NCBI RefSeq assembly: GCF_000720485.1
Contig: NZ_JOAX01000049.1
Span: 1 to 64,000 of the forward strand
Reading direction: 5' to 3'
Origin: Streptomyces ochraceiscleroticus
GTDB lineage: Bacteria > Actinomycetota > Actinomycetes > Streptomycetales > Streptomycetaceae
DNA length: 64,000 nucleotides
The notes under the pieces were generated by a model. The model was not told the DNA's origin. It made no database searches and saw only the letters and a program-made list of their open reading frames with translations. A program made the translations under genes and the position numbers. Shown piece by piece: positions 35,246 through 44,433 of this stretch; positions within the stretch are counted from its first letter, which is position 1, and each line of letters opens with the position of its first letter.

Positions 35246-35826
35246 CGGTGGTTCGGGGCGGGCTCGGGGGGGTTTTCGGGCGCGCTTGCGGGGCGGCTGG
35301 GCGGCTGGGCGGGGGCCCCCGAGCCGCCCCGAACCACCGTCAGGAGGGAGTCCTTCTCGCGCAGCCGCAGCGCCGACTCGCGCCGGCCGTCGCGCAGTAC
35401 CGCCACGGTCATCCGGACCTCCTGGCGGTCGGGGTGTTCGGCGACCCACTTGGCGAGCGCGTCCTCGTCCATGCCGGCCGGCACGGACTCCTCGGCGGAC
35501 GGCGGCAGCATCAGCCGCTCCACGGTCATGGCGCAGCCGGCCACCGCGTCGGGCCAGGCGATGGTGCCGAGGAACTCGTCGAGCGCGACGGTCGGGGGGA
35601 CCTCGTCCTGCTCCACGGGGGTCAGGGAGGCGTCGGCGTTCTCGTCGATGCCCAGCTGGGCGGCGAGCGCGGGCTCTTCGTTGCGCAGGCGCGCGGTGTC
35701 TACGAGGGCGAACAGTCGGGCGGGCTGGTCCCAGCCGATCCCGGCGGCGTACTCGTCGATTTCCAGTACGGCGCGGGTCAGTGGGTCGGCGGCGAGAGGG
35801 GTGCCGTCAACGGGGAGGTTGGTCAT
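35161..35826 (-). CDS. PPA1309-family protein, 3' end apparently disrupted
   Basis: A 221-residue frame. Residues 1-157 match the conserved actinobacterial PPA1309 family (LTRAVLEIDEYAAGIGWDQP at the start, RESALRLREKDS at 146-157). The frame then enters an inverted copy of the PDZ-Lon 3' end and reads on as Pro-rich, then antisense sequence for about 65 residues, overlapping the neighbour's coding region by 85 bases. From memory, family members end with about 20-25 other conserved residues that are missing here. The RBS is weak. Function is unknown. Confidence 0.75.
   Translation of the reverse strand: MTNLPVDGTPLAADPLTRAVLEIDEYAAGIGWDQPARLFALVDTARLRNEEPALAAQLGIDENADASLTPVEQDEVPPTVALDEFLGTIAWPDAVAGCAMTVERLMLPPSAEESVPAGMDEDALAKWVAEHPDRQEVRMTVAVLRDGRRESALRLREKDSLLTVVRGGSGAPAQPPSRPASAPENPPEPAPNHRQECAAGVQLGKCAVSPLRIFVRACIAS
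35239..35346. repeat. Large near-perfect inverted repeat between convergent genes
   Basis: The left arm 35239-35270 (32 nt) and right arm 35316-35346 (31 nt) are complementary except for one extra G. The 45-base spacer is made of GGGCGGCT-like units. The left arm holds the PDZ-Lon stop codon; the right arm lies inside the PPA1309 frame. It is longer than the other terminators here and may be a rearrangement scar that also terminates transcription. Confidence 0.85.
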
Positions 35827-35950
35827 GTGGAATATCGTGCCCTGAACTTCCCGGAAAACGGGAACCGGGTAAAGCCTTAGTAAGTTGCAAGAGTGGGTCC
35901 TACTATCACCGGGCCCGCTTCATACGACAGCGAACTTCGAGGTGCGCACC

Positions 35951-38899
35951 TTGGCTTTCCAGATGCCGGACCGCGGCTCAGGCCCCGCCGGGCCACGGAC
36001 GAGAGTGGGCCGCCCGTCCCGGCGGATGCGGACCGGGCTCCTGACCCTGGGCGTGCTGGCTGTGCTGGCCATGCTCTTCGTGATGTTCTCCGGGTTCTGG
36101 ACCGACTGGCTGTGGTTCCGCTCGGTGAAGTACTCCTCGGTCTTCACCACGACCCTGTGGACCAAGGTCGGCCTGTTCTTCTTCTTCGGCGTGCTGATGG
36201 CGGCCGCCATCGGGGTCAACGTCTGGCTGGCCCACCGGCTCCGCCCGCCGCTCAGCGCCATGTCGCTGGAGCAGCAGAGCCTGGACCGCTACCGGATGAG
36301 CATCGCGCCGTACAAGAAGTGGGTGCTGGTCGCGGTCACCGCGCTGGTCGGCCTGATCGCCGGCGCGTCCGCCTCCAGCCAGTGGCGCACCTGGCTGCAG
36401 TGGGTCAACGGCGTGCCGTTCGGCCAGAAGGATCCGCAGTTCCATGAGGACATCTCCTTCTACGCCTTCGACCTGCCGTGGTTCCGCTTCCTGCTGAGCT
36501 TCGGCTTCGCCTGTGTGGTGCTGTGCCTGATCGCCGCGGCGCTCACGCACTACCTGTACGGCGGCCTGCGCGTCACGAGCCCCGGTTCCCGTGCCACCGC
36601 GGCGGCCACCGGCCATCTGTCGGTGCTGCTGGGTATCTTCGTGTCGCTCAAGGCGATGGCGTACTGGCTCGACCGGTACGGCCTCGCGGTGAAGTCCAGC
36701 GGCCTGAAGTCCGCGGAGGGCTGGACGGGCCTGCGGTACGTCGACGCGCACGCCTACCTCCCGGCGAAGACGATCCTGTTCTTCATCGCCGCCATCTGTG
36801 CCGTGCTCTTCTTCGCCACCCTGTGGCGGCGGACCTGGCAGCTCCCGGTCATCGGCTTCGGCCTGATGGTGCTCTCGGCCGTCCTCATCGGCGGGCTGTA
36901 CCCGGCGATCGTGCAGAAGTTCCAGGTCCAGCCCAACGAGCAGGCCAAGGAAGCCCCGTTCATCAAGGAGAACATCAAGGCCACGCGGGACGCGTACGGC
37001 ATCGACGGCTCCAAGGTCACCGGCTACAAGGGCGACTACAAGCCCAAGGACGAGACGGACAACGAGCGGCTGCGGGACGCGGCGGACACCACGGCGAGCA
37101 TGCGCCTGCTGGATCCGAACGTCGTCTCGCCCACCTTCCAGCAGCAGCAACAGGTCCGCGGGTACTACCAGTTCCCCGCCACCCTCGACGTCGACCGCTA
37201 CAAGGGCAGCGACGGCAAGGAGCAGGACACCGTCATCGGCCTGCGCGAGCTGAACATCGCCGGCATCCCCGAGCGCAACTGGATCAACGACCACTTCAAG
37301 TACACCCACGGGTACGGCGCGGTCACCGCCAAGGGGACCGGCACGGTCAATGAGGGCGAGCCGGACTACACCGAGAAGAACCTGCCTGCCAAGGGCCACC
37401 TCCCCCAGCACGAGCAGCGCATCTACTACGGCGAGAAGACCACGCAGTACTCCATCGTCGGCGGGCCGCAGCAGGAGCTGGACTACTCCGACGACAGCGG
37501 CGAGAAGAGCTACAGCTACAAGGGCAAGAGCGGGGTGAACCTCGCCAATCCGGTCAACCGCGCGGCGTACGCCGTGGCCTTCGGCGAGCCGCAGATCCTG
37601 TACTCGGGTGCCATCGGCGAAGGCTCTCGCGTCCTGTACAACCGCACGCCCAAGGAGCGCGTGGAGTCGGTCGCGCCGTGGCTCACCATCGACGGCGACG
37701 CCTACCCGGCGGTGGTCGACGGCCGCATCAAGTGGATCGTCGACGCGTACACCACGAGCAACGGCTATCCGTACTCCTCGCGGACCACGCTCGGGGACAC
37801 CACGGCGGACTCGCTGACCGACGGCCAGCGCGCGGTGGTGGCCCAGCAGAACCAGGTCAACTACATCCGCAACTCCGTCAAGGCGACGGTCGACGCGTAC
37901 GACGGCTCGGTCAAGCTCTACCAGTGGGACAAGAACGACCCGGTCCTGAAGACCTGGATGAAGGCGTTCCCCGGCACGGTCGAGCCCAAGTCGAAGATCA
38001 GCAACGGGATGATGGAGCACCTGCGGTACCCGCAGGACCTCTTCAAGGTGCAGCGCCAGCTCCTCACGACGTACCACGTCACCGACGCGAACACCTTCTA
38101 CACCGGCAGCGAGCGCTGGCAGATCCCGAACGATCCGACGACCAAGTCGGCGACTGCGGTTCCGCCGTACTACCTGAGCATGAAGATGCCGGACCAGAAG
38201 AGCCAGACGTTCTCGCTGACGACGACGTTCACGCCGAACAAGCGGGACAACCTCGGGGCGTTCATGGCGGTCGACGCCAACGCCAAGAGTCCGGACTACG
38301 GGAAGATCAGAATCCTCAAACTCCCGTCCGAGACCACGGTCCCCGGACCGCAGCAGGTGCAGTCGAAGTTCAACTCCGACGACACGGTCGCCAAGACGCT
38401 GAACATCCTCAAGAAGGGTGACTCGGAGATCGAGTACGGCAATCTGCTCACCGTCCCCCTGGACGGCGGCCTGCTGTACGTCGAGCCGGTCTATCTGCGG
38501 GGCGCGGGCACCAACTACCCGCTGCTGAAGAAGGTGCTCGTCAGCTACGGCAACAAGGCGGCCTTCGAGAACAGCCTCGGCGAGGCGCTGGACGTGGTGT
38601 TCGGGAAGAAGGCACCGAACGTCGGCGACGGCGACGAGGACACCACCACGCCGCCGGACACGGGCAGTACGACACCTCCCTCGGACCAGAGCGTCCAGGA
38701 GGCCCTGGACGACGCCCAGCAGGCGTACGAGGACGGCGAGAAGGCCCGCGAGTCCGGCGACTGGGCCGGCTACGGCGAGGCGCAGAAGAAGCTGAAGGCC
38801 GCGCTGGACCGGGCCGCCGCCGCGGAGAAGAAGGCGGGGGAGAAGGCCGGTTCATCGGACAAGGGCGGTGCCGGCGAGGGGGACAAGCAGGGCGGCTGA
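35951..38899 (+). CDS. UPF0182 (COG1615) large integral membrane protein
   Basis: A protein of 982 residues from TTG 35951, chosen because GAGG lies eight bases upstream; the ATG at 35963 and an earlier frame opening at 35885 are alternatives. Seven transmembrane helices occupy the first 310 residues. A large extracytoplasmic region of about 550 residues follows. The C-terminus has an acidic Thr/Pro linker and an Ala/Lys/Glu coiled coil ending in Gly/Lys-rich sequence. Function is unknown. It follows the PDZ-Lon gene, as in mycobacteria. Confidence 0.9.
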   Translation: MAFQMPDRGSGPAGPRTRVGRPSRRMRTGLLTLGVLAVLAMLFVMFSGFWTDWLWFRSVKYSSVFTTTLWTKVGLFFFFGVLMAAAIGVNVWLAHRLRPPLSAMSLEQQSLDRYRMSIAPYKKWVLVAVTALVGLIAGASASSQWRTWLQWVNGVPFGQKDPQFHEDISFYAFDLPWFRFLLSFGFACVVLCLIAAALTHYLYGGLRVTSPGSRATAAATGHLSVLLGIFVSLKAMAYWLDRYGLAVKSSGLKSAEGWTGLRYVDAHAYLPAKTILFFIAAICAVLFFATLWRRTWQLPVIGFGLMVLSAVLIGGLYPAIVQKFQVQPNEQAKEAPFIKENIKATRDAYGIDGSKVTGYKGDYKPKDETDNERLRDAADTTASMRLLDPNVVSPTFQQQQQVRGYYQFPATLDVDRYKGSDGKEQDTVIGLRELNIAGIPERNWINDHFKYTHGYGAVTAKGTGTVNEGEPDYTEKNLPAKGHLPQHEQRIYYGEKTTQYSIVGGPQQELDYSDDSGEKSYSYKGKSGVNLANPVNRAAYAVAFGEPQILYSGAIGEGSRVLYNRTPKERVESVAPWLTIDGDAYPAVVDGRIKWIVDAYTTSNGYPYSSRTTLGDTTADSLTDGQRAVVAQQNQVNYIRNSVKATVDAYDGSVKLYQWDKNDPVLKTWMKAFPGTVEPKSKISNGMMEHLRYPQDLFKVQRQLLTTYHVTDANTFYTGSERWQIPNDPTTKSATAVPPYYLSMKMPDQKSQTFSLTTTFTPNKRDNLGAFMAVDANAKSPDYGKIRILKLPSETTVPGPQQVQSKFNSDDTVAKTLNILKKGDSEIEYGNLLTVPLDGGLLYVEPVYLRGAGTNYPLLKKVLVSYGNKAAFENSLGEALDVVFGKKAPNVGDGDEDTTTPPDTGSTTPPSDQSVQEALDDAQQAYEDGEKARESGDWAGYGEAQKKLKAALDRAAAAEKKAGEKAGSSDKGGAGEGDKQGG

Positions 38900-38950
38900 C
38901 CGCGGATTATGGCTCCGCCTCCGCGCCGTGGTACCTTAAATACACAACGG

Positions 38951-39024
38951 CGCGGGGTGGAGCAGCTCGGTAGCTCGCTGGGCTCATAACCCAGAGGTCG
39001 CAGGTTCAAATCCTGTCCCCGCTA
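38951..39024 (+). tRNA. Initiator tRNA-fMet (CAT), copy 1
   Basis: A 74-nt cloverleaf with anticodon CAT in loop CTCATAA. The anticodon stem CTGGG/CCCAG has the three consecutive G-C pairs of initiator tRNAs, and position 1 C faces T72, leaving the acceptor end unpaired. The T-loop is TTCAAAT and the discriminator is A. No CCA is encoded. Identical to copy 2. Confidence 0.95.
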
Positions 39025-39033
39025 CTGCAAGGT

Positions 39034-39065
39034 GAAGGCCCGGATCCTCTTGGATCCGGGCCTTC
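39034..39065 (+). terminator. Terminator after tRNA-fMet copy 1
   Basis: A perfect 14-bp stem (39034-39047 with 39052-39065) and TCTT loop, nearly identical to the one after copy 2. Confidence 0.8.
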
Positions 39066-39235
39066 GTCATGCGTGGCGTCACATATGTGCGCGTTAAACC
39101 ACCCGCATTGGGGAGACTGGTGTCCTGAGCGTTTGGCATGTCGTCGTGTCGGGAAGTCGACAAAACGCTGTAGTGACCTCACTGGCGCGGTATACCAGGT
39201 GTACCCGGGCTTCGGGTGGTGCGACGATGGCCCTT

Positions 39236-41062
39236 ATGGGGGACAAGGCAAGGTTGTTGGAGACAGGACCGTTTGTGCATGCGCCCGACGACGGGCGCGA
39301 ATCCGAGCTGCCGCCGCCCGCGCGGGACGCGGCCGATGCGGCCGACGCCACGGAGTCGCCCGAGGCGACCGAGGCCATGGACGAGGTGGGCCACCGACAG
39401 GCCGCCGCCGCGGGCGACCCGGCGGCAGCGAGCATGCTCGGCGCGATGCTGCTGCGCCGCGGTGATCTGGACGGCGCCGAACCGTGCCTGCGCGCCGCCA
39501 CCGTCGCGGGCGACCGGGCCGCCGCCAACAACCTCGGAGTCCTGCTGCACCAGCGCGGATACGCCGACGAGGCGGCCGGCTGGTGGCGCATCGCCGCCGT
39601 CGCCGGATCCGCCGCCGCGGCGCACGCGCTGGGCCGGCACTACCGCGAGCGCGGCGACGAGCCCGCCGCCGAGTACTGGCTGCGCCAGGCCGCCGAGTCC
39701 GGCCACTGCCTGGGCGCCTACGCGCTGGCCGACCTGCTCGACCACCGGGGCGAAGAGGGCGCCGAGCAGTGGTTCGTGGCCGCCGCGGAGCGCGGCCACC
39801 GTGAGGCGGCGTACCGCCTCGCGCGCATCCTGGACGAGCGGGAGGCCGACGGCACCGCGTACGGCGAGCACGCGGAGCCGCGCGCCGCCGCCGAGCAGTG
39901 GTACCGCCAGGCCGCGGCCCGCGGGCACCGCCGGGCCGCGCTGCACCTCGGCACGCTCCTGGAGGAGCGCGGCGAGCTCAAGGAGGCCGGGCGCTGGTAC
40001 CTCATTGCGGCCAAGGACGGCGAGCCGCGCGCCGCGTGCGCGCTCGGCTTCCTCCTGAAGGACGCGGGCGACGAGGAGAGCGCGGCGGAGTGGTGGCGCC
40101 GGGCGGCCCAGGACGGCGACGGCAACGCCGCCAACGCCCTCGGGGCGCTGCACGCCGACCGCGGCGAGCTGCAGACCGCCGAGCGCTGGTACCGGGCCGC
40201 GCTGGAGGCCGGCGACGTCAACGGCGCGTACAACATCGGCCTGCTCTGCGCCCAGCAGGGCCGCGACGGCCGCAGCGAGCAGTGGTACCGCCGGGCCGCC
40301 TACGCGGGCCACCGGGAGGCGTCCAACGCGCTCGCTGTCCTTCTGCTGCAGCGCGGCGACGCGTCCGGTGCCGAGCCGTGGTTCTCCAAGGCGGCCGAAG
40401 CGGGCAGCGTGGACGCGGCGTTCAACCTCGGCATCCTGCACGCGGGCCGGGGCGCCGAGCGCACCTCCCGCAGGTGGTACGAGCGGGCCGCCGAGGCCGG
40501 GCACACGGAGGCCGCACTCCAGGCGGCCCTGTCCCTGCTGCGGGACGGCGAGTGGCAGGACGCCGAGCGGCATCTGCGCGCGGCGGCGGAAGGGGGCAGC
40601 ACCGAGGCGGCCTACCGGCTCGCCGCGCTGCTGGACCGCGAGGCCAGCGGCCCGGAGGAGTCCGGCGGCGAGAGCGAGGAGTGGTACGAGCGTGCCGCCG
40701 GGCAGGGGCACCGCGGTGCCCAGGTGCGGATGGGCATGCTCGCCGCGTCCAAGGGTGACGCCGTGGCGGCCGCCGACTGGTACCGCGCGGCGGCCGAGGC
40801 CGGCAGCCGCAACGCGGCCTTCAACCTCGGGCTGCTGCTGGCCCGCGAGGGCAGCCTCCCGGAGGCCGCCCTGTGGTGGACGCGCGCCGCCGAGGCCGGG
40901 CACGGGCGCGCGGCGCTGCGCCTCGCGCTGCTGGCGGCCCGCCGGGGCGCGCTCGCAGAGAGTGAGCGGTGGTGCACGCGGGCGGTGGAGCTGGGGCCGC
41001 CGGAGGTCACCCAGCGTGCCGCCCGGCTGCGGGACGCCCTCAAGGAGGAGCTGAGCGCATGA
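39236..41062 (+). CDS. Sel1/TPR-repeat protein
   Basis: A 608-residue soluble protein. After an acidic Ala/Asp/Glu-rich N-terminus (1-50), almost all the sequence consists of about fifteen 35-36-residue Sel1-like units with the pattern A-x2-W-Y/W-x2-A-A-x2-G-H-x2-A-x2-L-G-x-L. Such solenoids are protein-interaction scaffolds. ATG 39236 is chosen; ATG 39227 and an upstream frame are possible, and none has a strong RBS. It is flanked on both sides by identical initiator tRNA genes. Confidence 0.85.
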   Translation: MGDKARLLETGPFVHAPDDGRESELPPPARDAADAADATESPEATEAMDEVGHRQAAAAGDPAAASMLGAMLLRRGDLDGAEPCLRAATVAGDRAAANNLGVLLHQRGYADEAAGWWRIAAVAGSAAAAHALGRHYRERGDEPAAEYWLRQAAESGHCLGAYALADLLDHRGEEGAEQWFVAAAERGHREAAYRLARILDEREADGTAYGEHAEPRAAAEQWYRQAAARGHRRAALHLGTLLEERGELKEAGRWYLIAAKDGEPRAACALGFLLKDAGDEESAAEWWRRAAQDGDGNAANALGALHADRGELQTAERWYRAALEAGDVNGAYNIGLLCAQQGRDGRSEQWYRRAAYAGHREASNALAVLLLQRGDASGAEPWFSKAAEAGSVDAAFNLGILHAGRGAERTSRRWYERAAEAGHTEAALQAALSLLRDGEWQDAERHLRAAAEGGSTEAAYRLAALLDREASGPEESGGESEEWYERAAGQGHRGAQVRMGMLAASKGDAVAAADWYRAAAEAGSRNAAFNLGLLLAREGSLPEAALWWTRAAEAGHGRAALRLALLAARRGALAESERWCTRAVELGPPEVTQRAARLRDALKEELSA

Positions 41063-41122
41063 GTTCCGGCCGGCCCCCGAGGGGCCGGCCGGACGCCGGT
41101 GCGCAGGGCCGCGGGCACGGAT

Positions 41123-41152
41123 TTGCGCTGGTCGTCGGCTTGGGGTTAGAGT
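41123..41152 (+). promoter_or_regulatory. Probable promoter of tRNA-fMet copy 2
   Basis: TTGCGC (41123-41128) and TAGAGT (41147-41152) with an 18-base spacer, ending 14 bases before the tRNA. Fits a housekeeping-sigma promoter. Confidence 0.55.
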
Positions 41153-41166
41153 TGTGAACACAACGG

Positions 41167-41240
41167 CGCGGGGTGGAGCAGCTCGGTAGCTCGCTGGGCT
41201 CATAACCCAGAGGTCGCAGGTTCAAATCCTGTCCCCGCTA
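41167..41240 (+). tRNA. Initiator tRNA-fMet (CAT), copy 2
   Basis: The sequence is identical to copy 1 over all 74 nt, including the three G-C pairs of the anticodon stem and the C1/T72 mismatch. The upstream ACACAACGG and the downstream terminator are also shared, so an approximately 110-bp cassette is repeated directly. Confidence 0.95.
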
Positions 41241-41246
41241 CTAAAA

Positions 41247-41284
41247 GACGAAGGCCCGGATCCTTGAGGATCCGGGCCTTCGTC
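41247..41284 (+). terminator. Terminator after tRNA-fMet copy 2
   Basis: A perfect 17-bp stem (41247-41263 with 41268-41284) and TTGA loop. Confidence 0.8.
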
Positions 41285-41653
41285 ATGCGTGCGGAGTGGG
41301 GTCATGGCCGGTGGCTGACCGCCGCCGCCGGTCAGCGCGGTCAGCACGTCCGAGGAGCGGAGTCCGTACGGACGCCGTGCCGGGCCAAGGAACGGCCCAT
41401 CGGGTACATGATCACCGAGCGGCAGTCGTGCGGCGTGGCACGAAAAGCGATATGACGGGCCGTCAAAAACCGGAAGCGGTATGCGCCGTACGCCGGAGAA
41501 GCGCGCGCAGTGTACCGAAAAGGCGTGCGCGACATGCCGAAGTAGCGCGCTCCGATCGCCCGGCTGCCGAAAAGCCCGCCGCGAAACGCGGCGGGCTGCA
41601 ATGATCGGCAAAGCGGAGCGGAGGGGCGGGGAGGTGCCGTGGTGACGTGCGGA
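41285..41653. other. Intergenic region between tRNA-fMet and catR
   Basis: No gene is supported: frames are short and lack typical codon bias. The only clear structure is the catR terminator near 41585. Confidence 0.5.
41573..41597 (-). terminator. Rho-independent terminator of catR
   Basis: A perfect 11-bp stem (41573-41583 with 41587-41597). On the minus strand it is followed by CTTTTC, a short U-tract, 57 bases past the catR stop. Confidence 0.7.
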
Positions 41654-42070
41654 TCAGGCGCGGGCGCAGTTCGGGCACGTGCCGCGGTAGGTCACCGAGA
41701 CCTCCGAGACCTCGAAGCCGAATCGTTCCGGCTCGGGCAGGGCGCTCAACGGGTCGCTCGAGATGTGCACGTCACGGATCGTGCCGCACTGCGAGCAGAC
41801 GAGGTGGTGATGGTCGTGGTGGGCGTTGGGGTCGTACCGCTTCGCCCGGCCGTCCGTGCTGACCTCCAGCACCTCGCCGAGCAGGACGAGCTCGCCGAGC
41901 GTGTTGTAGACCGTGGCGCGGGAGATCTCCGGCAGGCGCTCGGACGCCCGCGCGTGCACCTCGTCGGCGGTGTAGTGGACGTGGTCCCCGTCCAGGACCT
42001 CGGCGACGACGCGGCGCTGCGCGGTCAGCCGCCAGCCGCGTCCCCGGAGTCGTTCGAGCAGGTCACTCAT
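41654..42070 (-). CDS. catR: CatR/PerR-type Fur-family repressor
   Basis: A 138-residue Fur-family protein. The N-terminal winged helix contains TAQRRVVAEVL and the recognition helix SRATVYNTL. The regulatory metal site is the HHDHHHLVC region, and structural zinc is bound by CSQC and CPNC. In Streptomyces, CatR is a peroxide-sensing repressor of catalase. It is divergent from a catalase gene with an operator in the shared region. ATG 42070 is chosen; GTG 42079 would add three residues. Confidence 0.9.
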   Translation of the reverse strand: MSDLLERLRGRGWRLTAQRRVVAEVLDGDHVHYTADEVHARASERLPEISRATVYNTLGELVLLGEVLEVSTDGRAKRYDPNAHHDHHHLVCSQCGTIRDVHISSDPLSALPEPERFGFEVSEVSVTYRGTCPNCARA

Positions 42071-42151
42071 GCCAATCACCCATCAGTCAGATATGAGCCA
42101 GGGTACCAGTGGTGGTCCATGACCGGATCGGGTACGGATTTCTCATCCTTC

Positions 42152-42179
42152 TTGACTTAGACATTGTCCAATGTAGGAT
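42152..42179 (+). promoter_or_regulatory. Catalase promoter with embedded Fur/PerR-type operator
   Basis: A -35 TTGACT (42152-42157) and -10 TAGGAT (42174-42179) are spaced 16 bases. Between them lies the perfect palindrome ACATTG-TC-CAATGT (42161-42174), which overlaps the -10 by one base. A repressor bound there would block RNA polymerase directly. The divergent catR gene suggests CatR is the ligand. Confidence 0.75.
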
Positions 42180-42225
42180 CGGGTTCGGCGCAAGCCAAGG
42201 GCAGGTATTTACACAGGAGGCGCAC

Positions 42226-43689
42226 GTGTCGGTAGAGAGCACCACCGGACCGCTGACCACGGAGACCGGTGCTCCGGTCGCGGACAACCAGAACAGCGAG
42301 ACGGCCGGCATCGGCGGCCCCGGCCTGATCCAGGACCAGCTCCTGATCGAGAAGCTGGCGCACTTCAACCGTGAGCGCATCCCGGAGCGGATCGTGCACG
42401 CCCGCGGCGCCGGTGCGTACGGCACGTTCACCGTGACCGCGGACGTGACGAAGTACACCCGCGCGAAGTTCCTCTCCGAGGTCGGCAAGCAGACCGAGAC
42501 CTTCCTCCGCTTCTCGACCGTCGCGGGCAATCTCGGCGCGGCGGACGCGGTGCGTGACCCCCGCGGCTTCGCGCTGAAGTTCTACACCGAAGAGGGCAAC
42601 TACGACCTCGTCGGGAACAACACCCCGGTGTTCTTCATCAAGGACGCCATCAAGTTCCCGGACTTCATCCACACCCAGAAGCGCGACCCGTACACCGGCT
42701 CGCAGGAGGCGGACAACGTCTGGGACTTCTGGGGTCTGAGCCCGGAGTCGACCCACCAGGTGACCTGGCTGTTCGGCGACCGCGGCATCCCCGCGTCCTA
42801 CCGCCACATGGACGGCTTCGGCTCGCACACGTTCCAGTGGAACAACGAGGCCGGCGAGGTCTTCTGGGTCAAGTACCACTTCAAGACCGACCAGGGCATC
42901 AAGTGCCTCACCACGGACGAGGCCAACAAGCTCGCCGGTGAGGACCCCGACAGCCACCAGCGGGACCTGCGCGAGTCCATCGAGCGCGGCGACTTCCCGA
43001 GCTGGACCGTCGGCGTGCAGATCATGCCCGCCGCCGAGGCCGCCAACTACCGCTTCAACCCGTTCGACCTGACCAAGGTCTGGCCGAAGGCGGACTACCC
43101 GGTCATCGAGATCGGCAAGCTGGAGCTGAACCGCAACCCGCAGAACATCTTCGCCGAGGTCGAGCAGTCGATCTTCTCCCCGCACCACTTCGTGCCGGGC
43201 ATCGGCCCCTCGCCCGACAAGATGCTGCAGGGCCGTCTCTTCGCGTACGGCGACGCCCACCGCTACCGCGTCGGCATCAACGCCGACCACCTGCCGGTGA
43301 ACCGCCCGCACGCCACCGAGGCGCGCAGCCACGGCCGGGACGGCGCGCTGTACGACGGCCGGCACGGCGGCCAGAAGAACTACGAGCCGAACAGCTTCGG
43401 CGGCCCGGCCGAGACCGGCCGCGCGCTGTGGCAGCCGCTGCCCGTCTCCGGTGCCACCGGTGAGGCCGAGGCGGCCCAGCACGCCGAGGACGACGACTTC
43501 GTGCAGGCGGGCAACCTCTACCGCCTGATGTCGGAGGACGAGAAGGACCGCCTGGTCGACAACCTCGCGGGCTTCATCTCGAAGGTCTCGCGCGATGACA
43601 TCGCGCAGCGCGCCATCGAGAACTTCCGCAAGGCGGACGCGGACTACGGCAAGCGACTGGAGGCCGCGGTCCAGGCCCTGCGCGGCTGA
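42226..43689 (+). CDS. Monofunctional heme catalase (small subunit, clade 3)
   Basis: A 487-residue cytoplasmic catalase that dismutates hydrogen peroxide. The catalytic distal His58 lies in RIVHARG, the distal Asn131 in VGNNTP, and the proximal heme ligand Tyr341 in [12 protein letters not shown]. Length fits small-subunit catalases that bind NADPH. GTG 42226 has AGGAGG five bases upstream. The first 28 residues are a polar extension. Expression is probably controlled by CatR through the promoter operator. Confidence 0.95.
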   Translation: MSVESTTGPLTTETGAPVADNQNSETAGIGGPGLIQDQLLIEKLAHFNRERIPERIVHARGAGAYGTFTVTADVTKYTRAKFLSEVGKQTETFLRFSTVAGNLGAADAVRDPRGFALKFYTEEGNYDLVGNNTPVFFIKDAIKFPDFIHTQKRDPYTGSQEADNVWDFWGLSPESTHQVTWLFGDRGIPASYRHMDGFGSHTFQWNNEAGEVFWVKYHFKTDQGIKCLTTDEANKLAGEDPDSHQRDLRESIERGDFPSWTVGVQIMPAAEAANYRFNPFDLTKVWPKADYPVIEIGKLELNRNPQNIFAEVEQSIFSPHHFVPGIGPSPDKMLQGRLFAYGDAHRYRVGINADHLPVNRPHATEARSHGRDGALYDGRHGGQKNYEPNSFGGPAETGRALWQPLPVSGATGEAEAAQHAEDDDFVQAGNLYRLMSEDEKDRLVDNLAGFISKVSRDDIAQRAIENFRKADADYGKRLEAAVQALRG

Positions 43690-43740
43690 CCGGTCACCAC
43701 TGCACGGACCGCGTCGTCCGGGGCCCCTTCACCCCGGACA

Positions 43741-43776
43741 GAGGAGGCCGGCTGCCCTCGGGCGGCCGGCCTCCTC
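43741..43776. terminator. Bidirectional terminator after catalase
   Basis: A 16-bp stem (43741-43756 with 43761-43776) with one G-T wobble and a CTCG loop, between the convergent catalase and CBS genes. Confidence 0.75.
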
Positions 43777-43813
43777 GGCGTATCTGCGGGCCGGCGCAAC
43801 GGCCCGCCGCGGA

Positions 43814-44224
43814 TCAGGCCGGTACGGCGGTCGCCGCCCGTTCCCGGGCCGCCGAGCGGCAGCGCATGATGTCGCGTACGGACACCACGCCCACCGGCTC
43901 CCGGTCGTCCAGGACGATCAAGTGACGGAAGCCGCCGTGCACCATCGCGGTGGCGGCCTCGTCCAGGGTCCACTCCGGCGCGGCGAAGACCACGTCCGTG
44001 GTGGTGTGGGTCTGTGCGGTCTCGCGGTCGGGATTCTCCCCGGCGCCGAGGGAATTGAGGATGTCGCGCTCGGTGAGGATGCCGAGGCCGCCGGCGTCGG
44101 CGTCCAGGACGACGGCCGCGCCGACGCGCCGTGCCGCCATCAGGTGTGCTGCCTGCCGGAGAGTATGTGCGGGCCCGATGGTGAGGACCACCGTGCTCAT
44201 GGCGTCGCGGACGTACATGGGCAT
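43814..44224 (-). CDS. CBS-domain pair protein
   Basis: A 136-residue protein made of two CBS motifs (about 6-60 and 73-125), each with the characteristic GxLTERDI/GVVSVRDI ending. Stand-alone CBS pairs bind adenine nucleotides and act as energy or stress sensors. AAGGAGG lies 12 bases before the first Met; a second Met two codons on is also possible. The upstream DNA is comparatively AT-rich (AAAATTTC near 44290), suggesting the promoter. The partner protein is unknown. Confidence 0.85.
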   Translation of the reverse strand: MPMYVRDAMSTVVLTIGPAHTLRQAAHLMAARRVGAAVVLDADAGGLGILTERDILNSLGAGENPDRETAQTHTTTDVVFAAPEWTLDEAATAMVHGGFRHLIVLDDREPVGVVSVRDIMRCRSAARERAATAVPA

Positions 44225-44352
44225 GGAGTGGAGCCACCTCCTTGGTGAGACCCCGCAGGGGAATTCCCGGCGCCGGAAGCGCCTGGAGAAAAATTTCACA
44301 AATGCACAAGCGGGGGGATGCTCATGTTCACATGCCCCATGGCGTGCGACAA

Positions 44353-44389
44353 GGGGCGCGTGAGGGCCGGTCTCCCGGTCACGCGCCCC
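44353..44389 (-). terminator. Terminator downstream of hisN
   Basis: An 11-bp stem GGGGCGCGTGA/TCACGCGCCCC (44353-44363 with 44379-44389), 45 bases past the hisN stop and followed by TTGT on the minus strand. Confidence 0.6.
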
Positions 44390-44433
44390 AAGGCGCCGTT
44401 TGAAAACTCGCGGGAGTGATCGCGGGGCGGGGC

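Noticed and set aside
44325..44337. CATGT-TC-ACATG inverted repeat upstream of the CBS gene
   Set aside because: Arms are only five bases and no promoter is aligned with it, so it may be chance.
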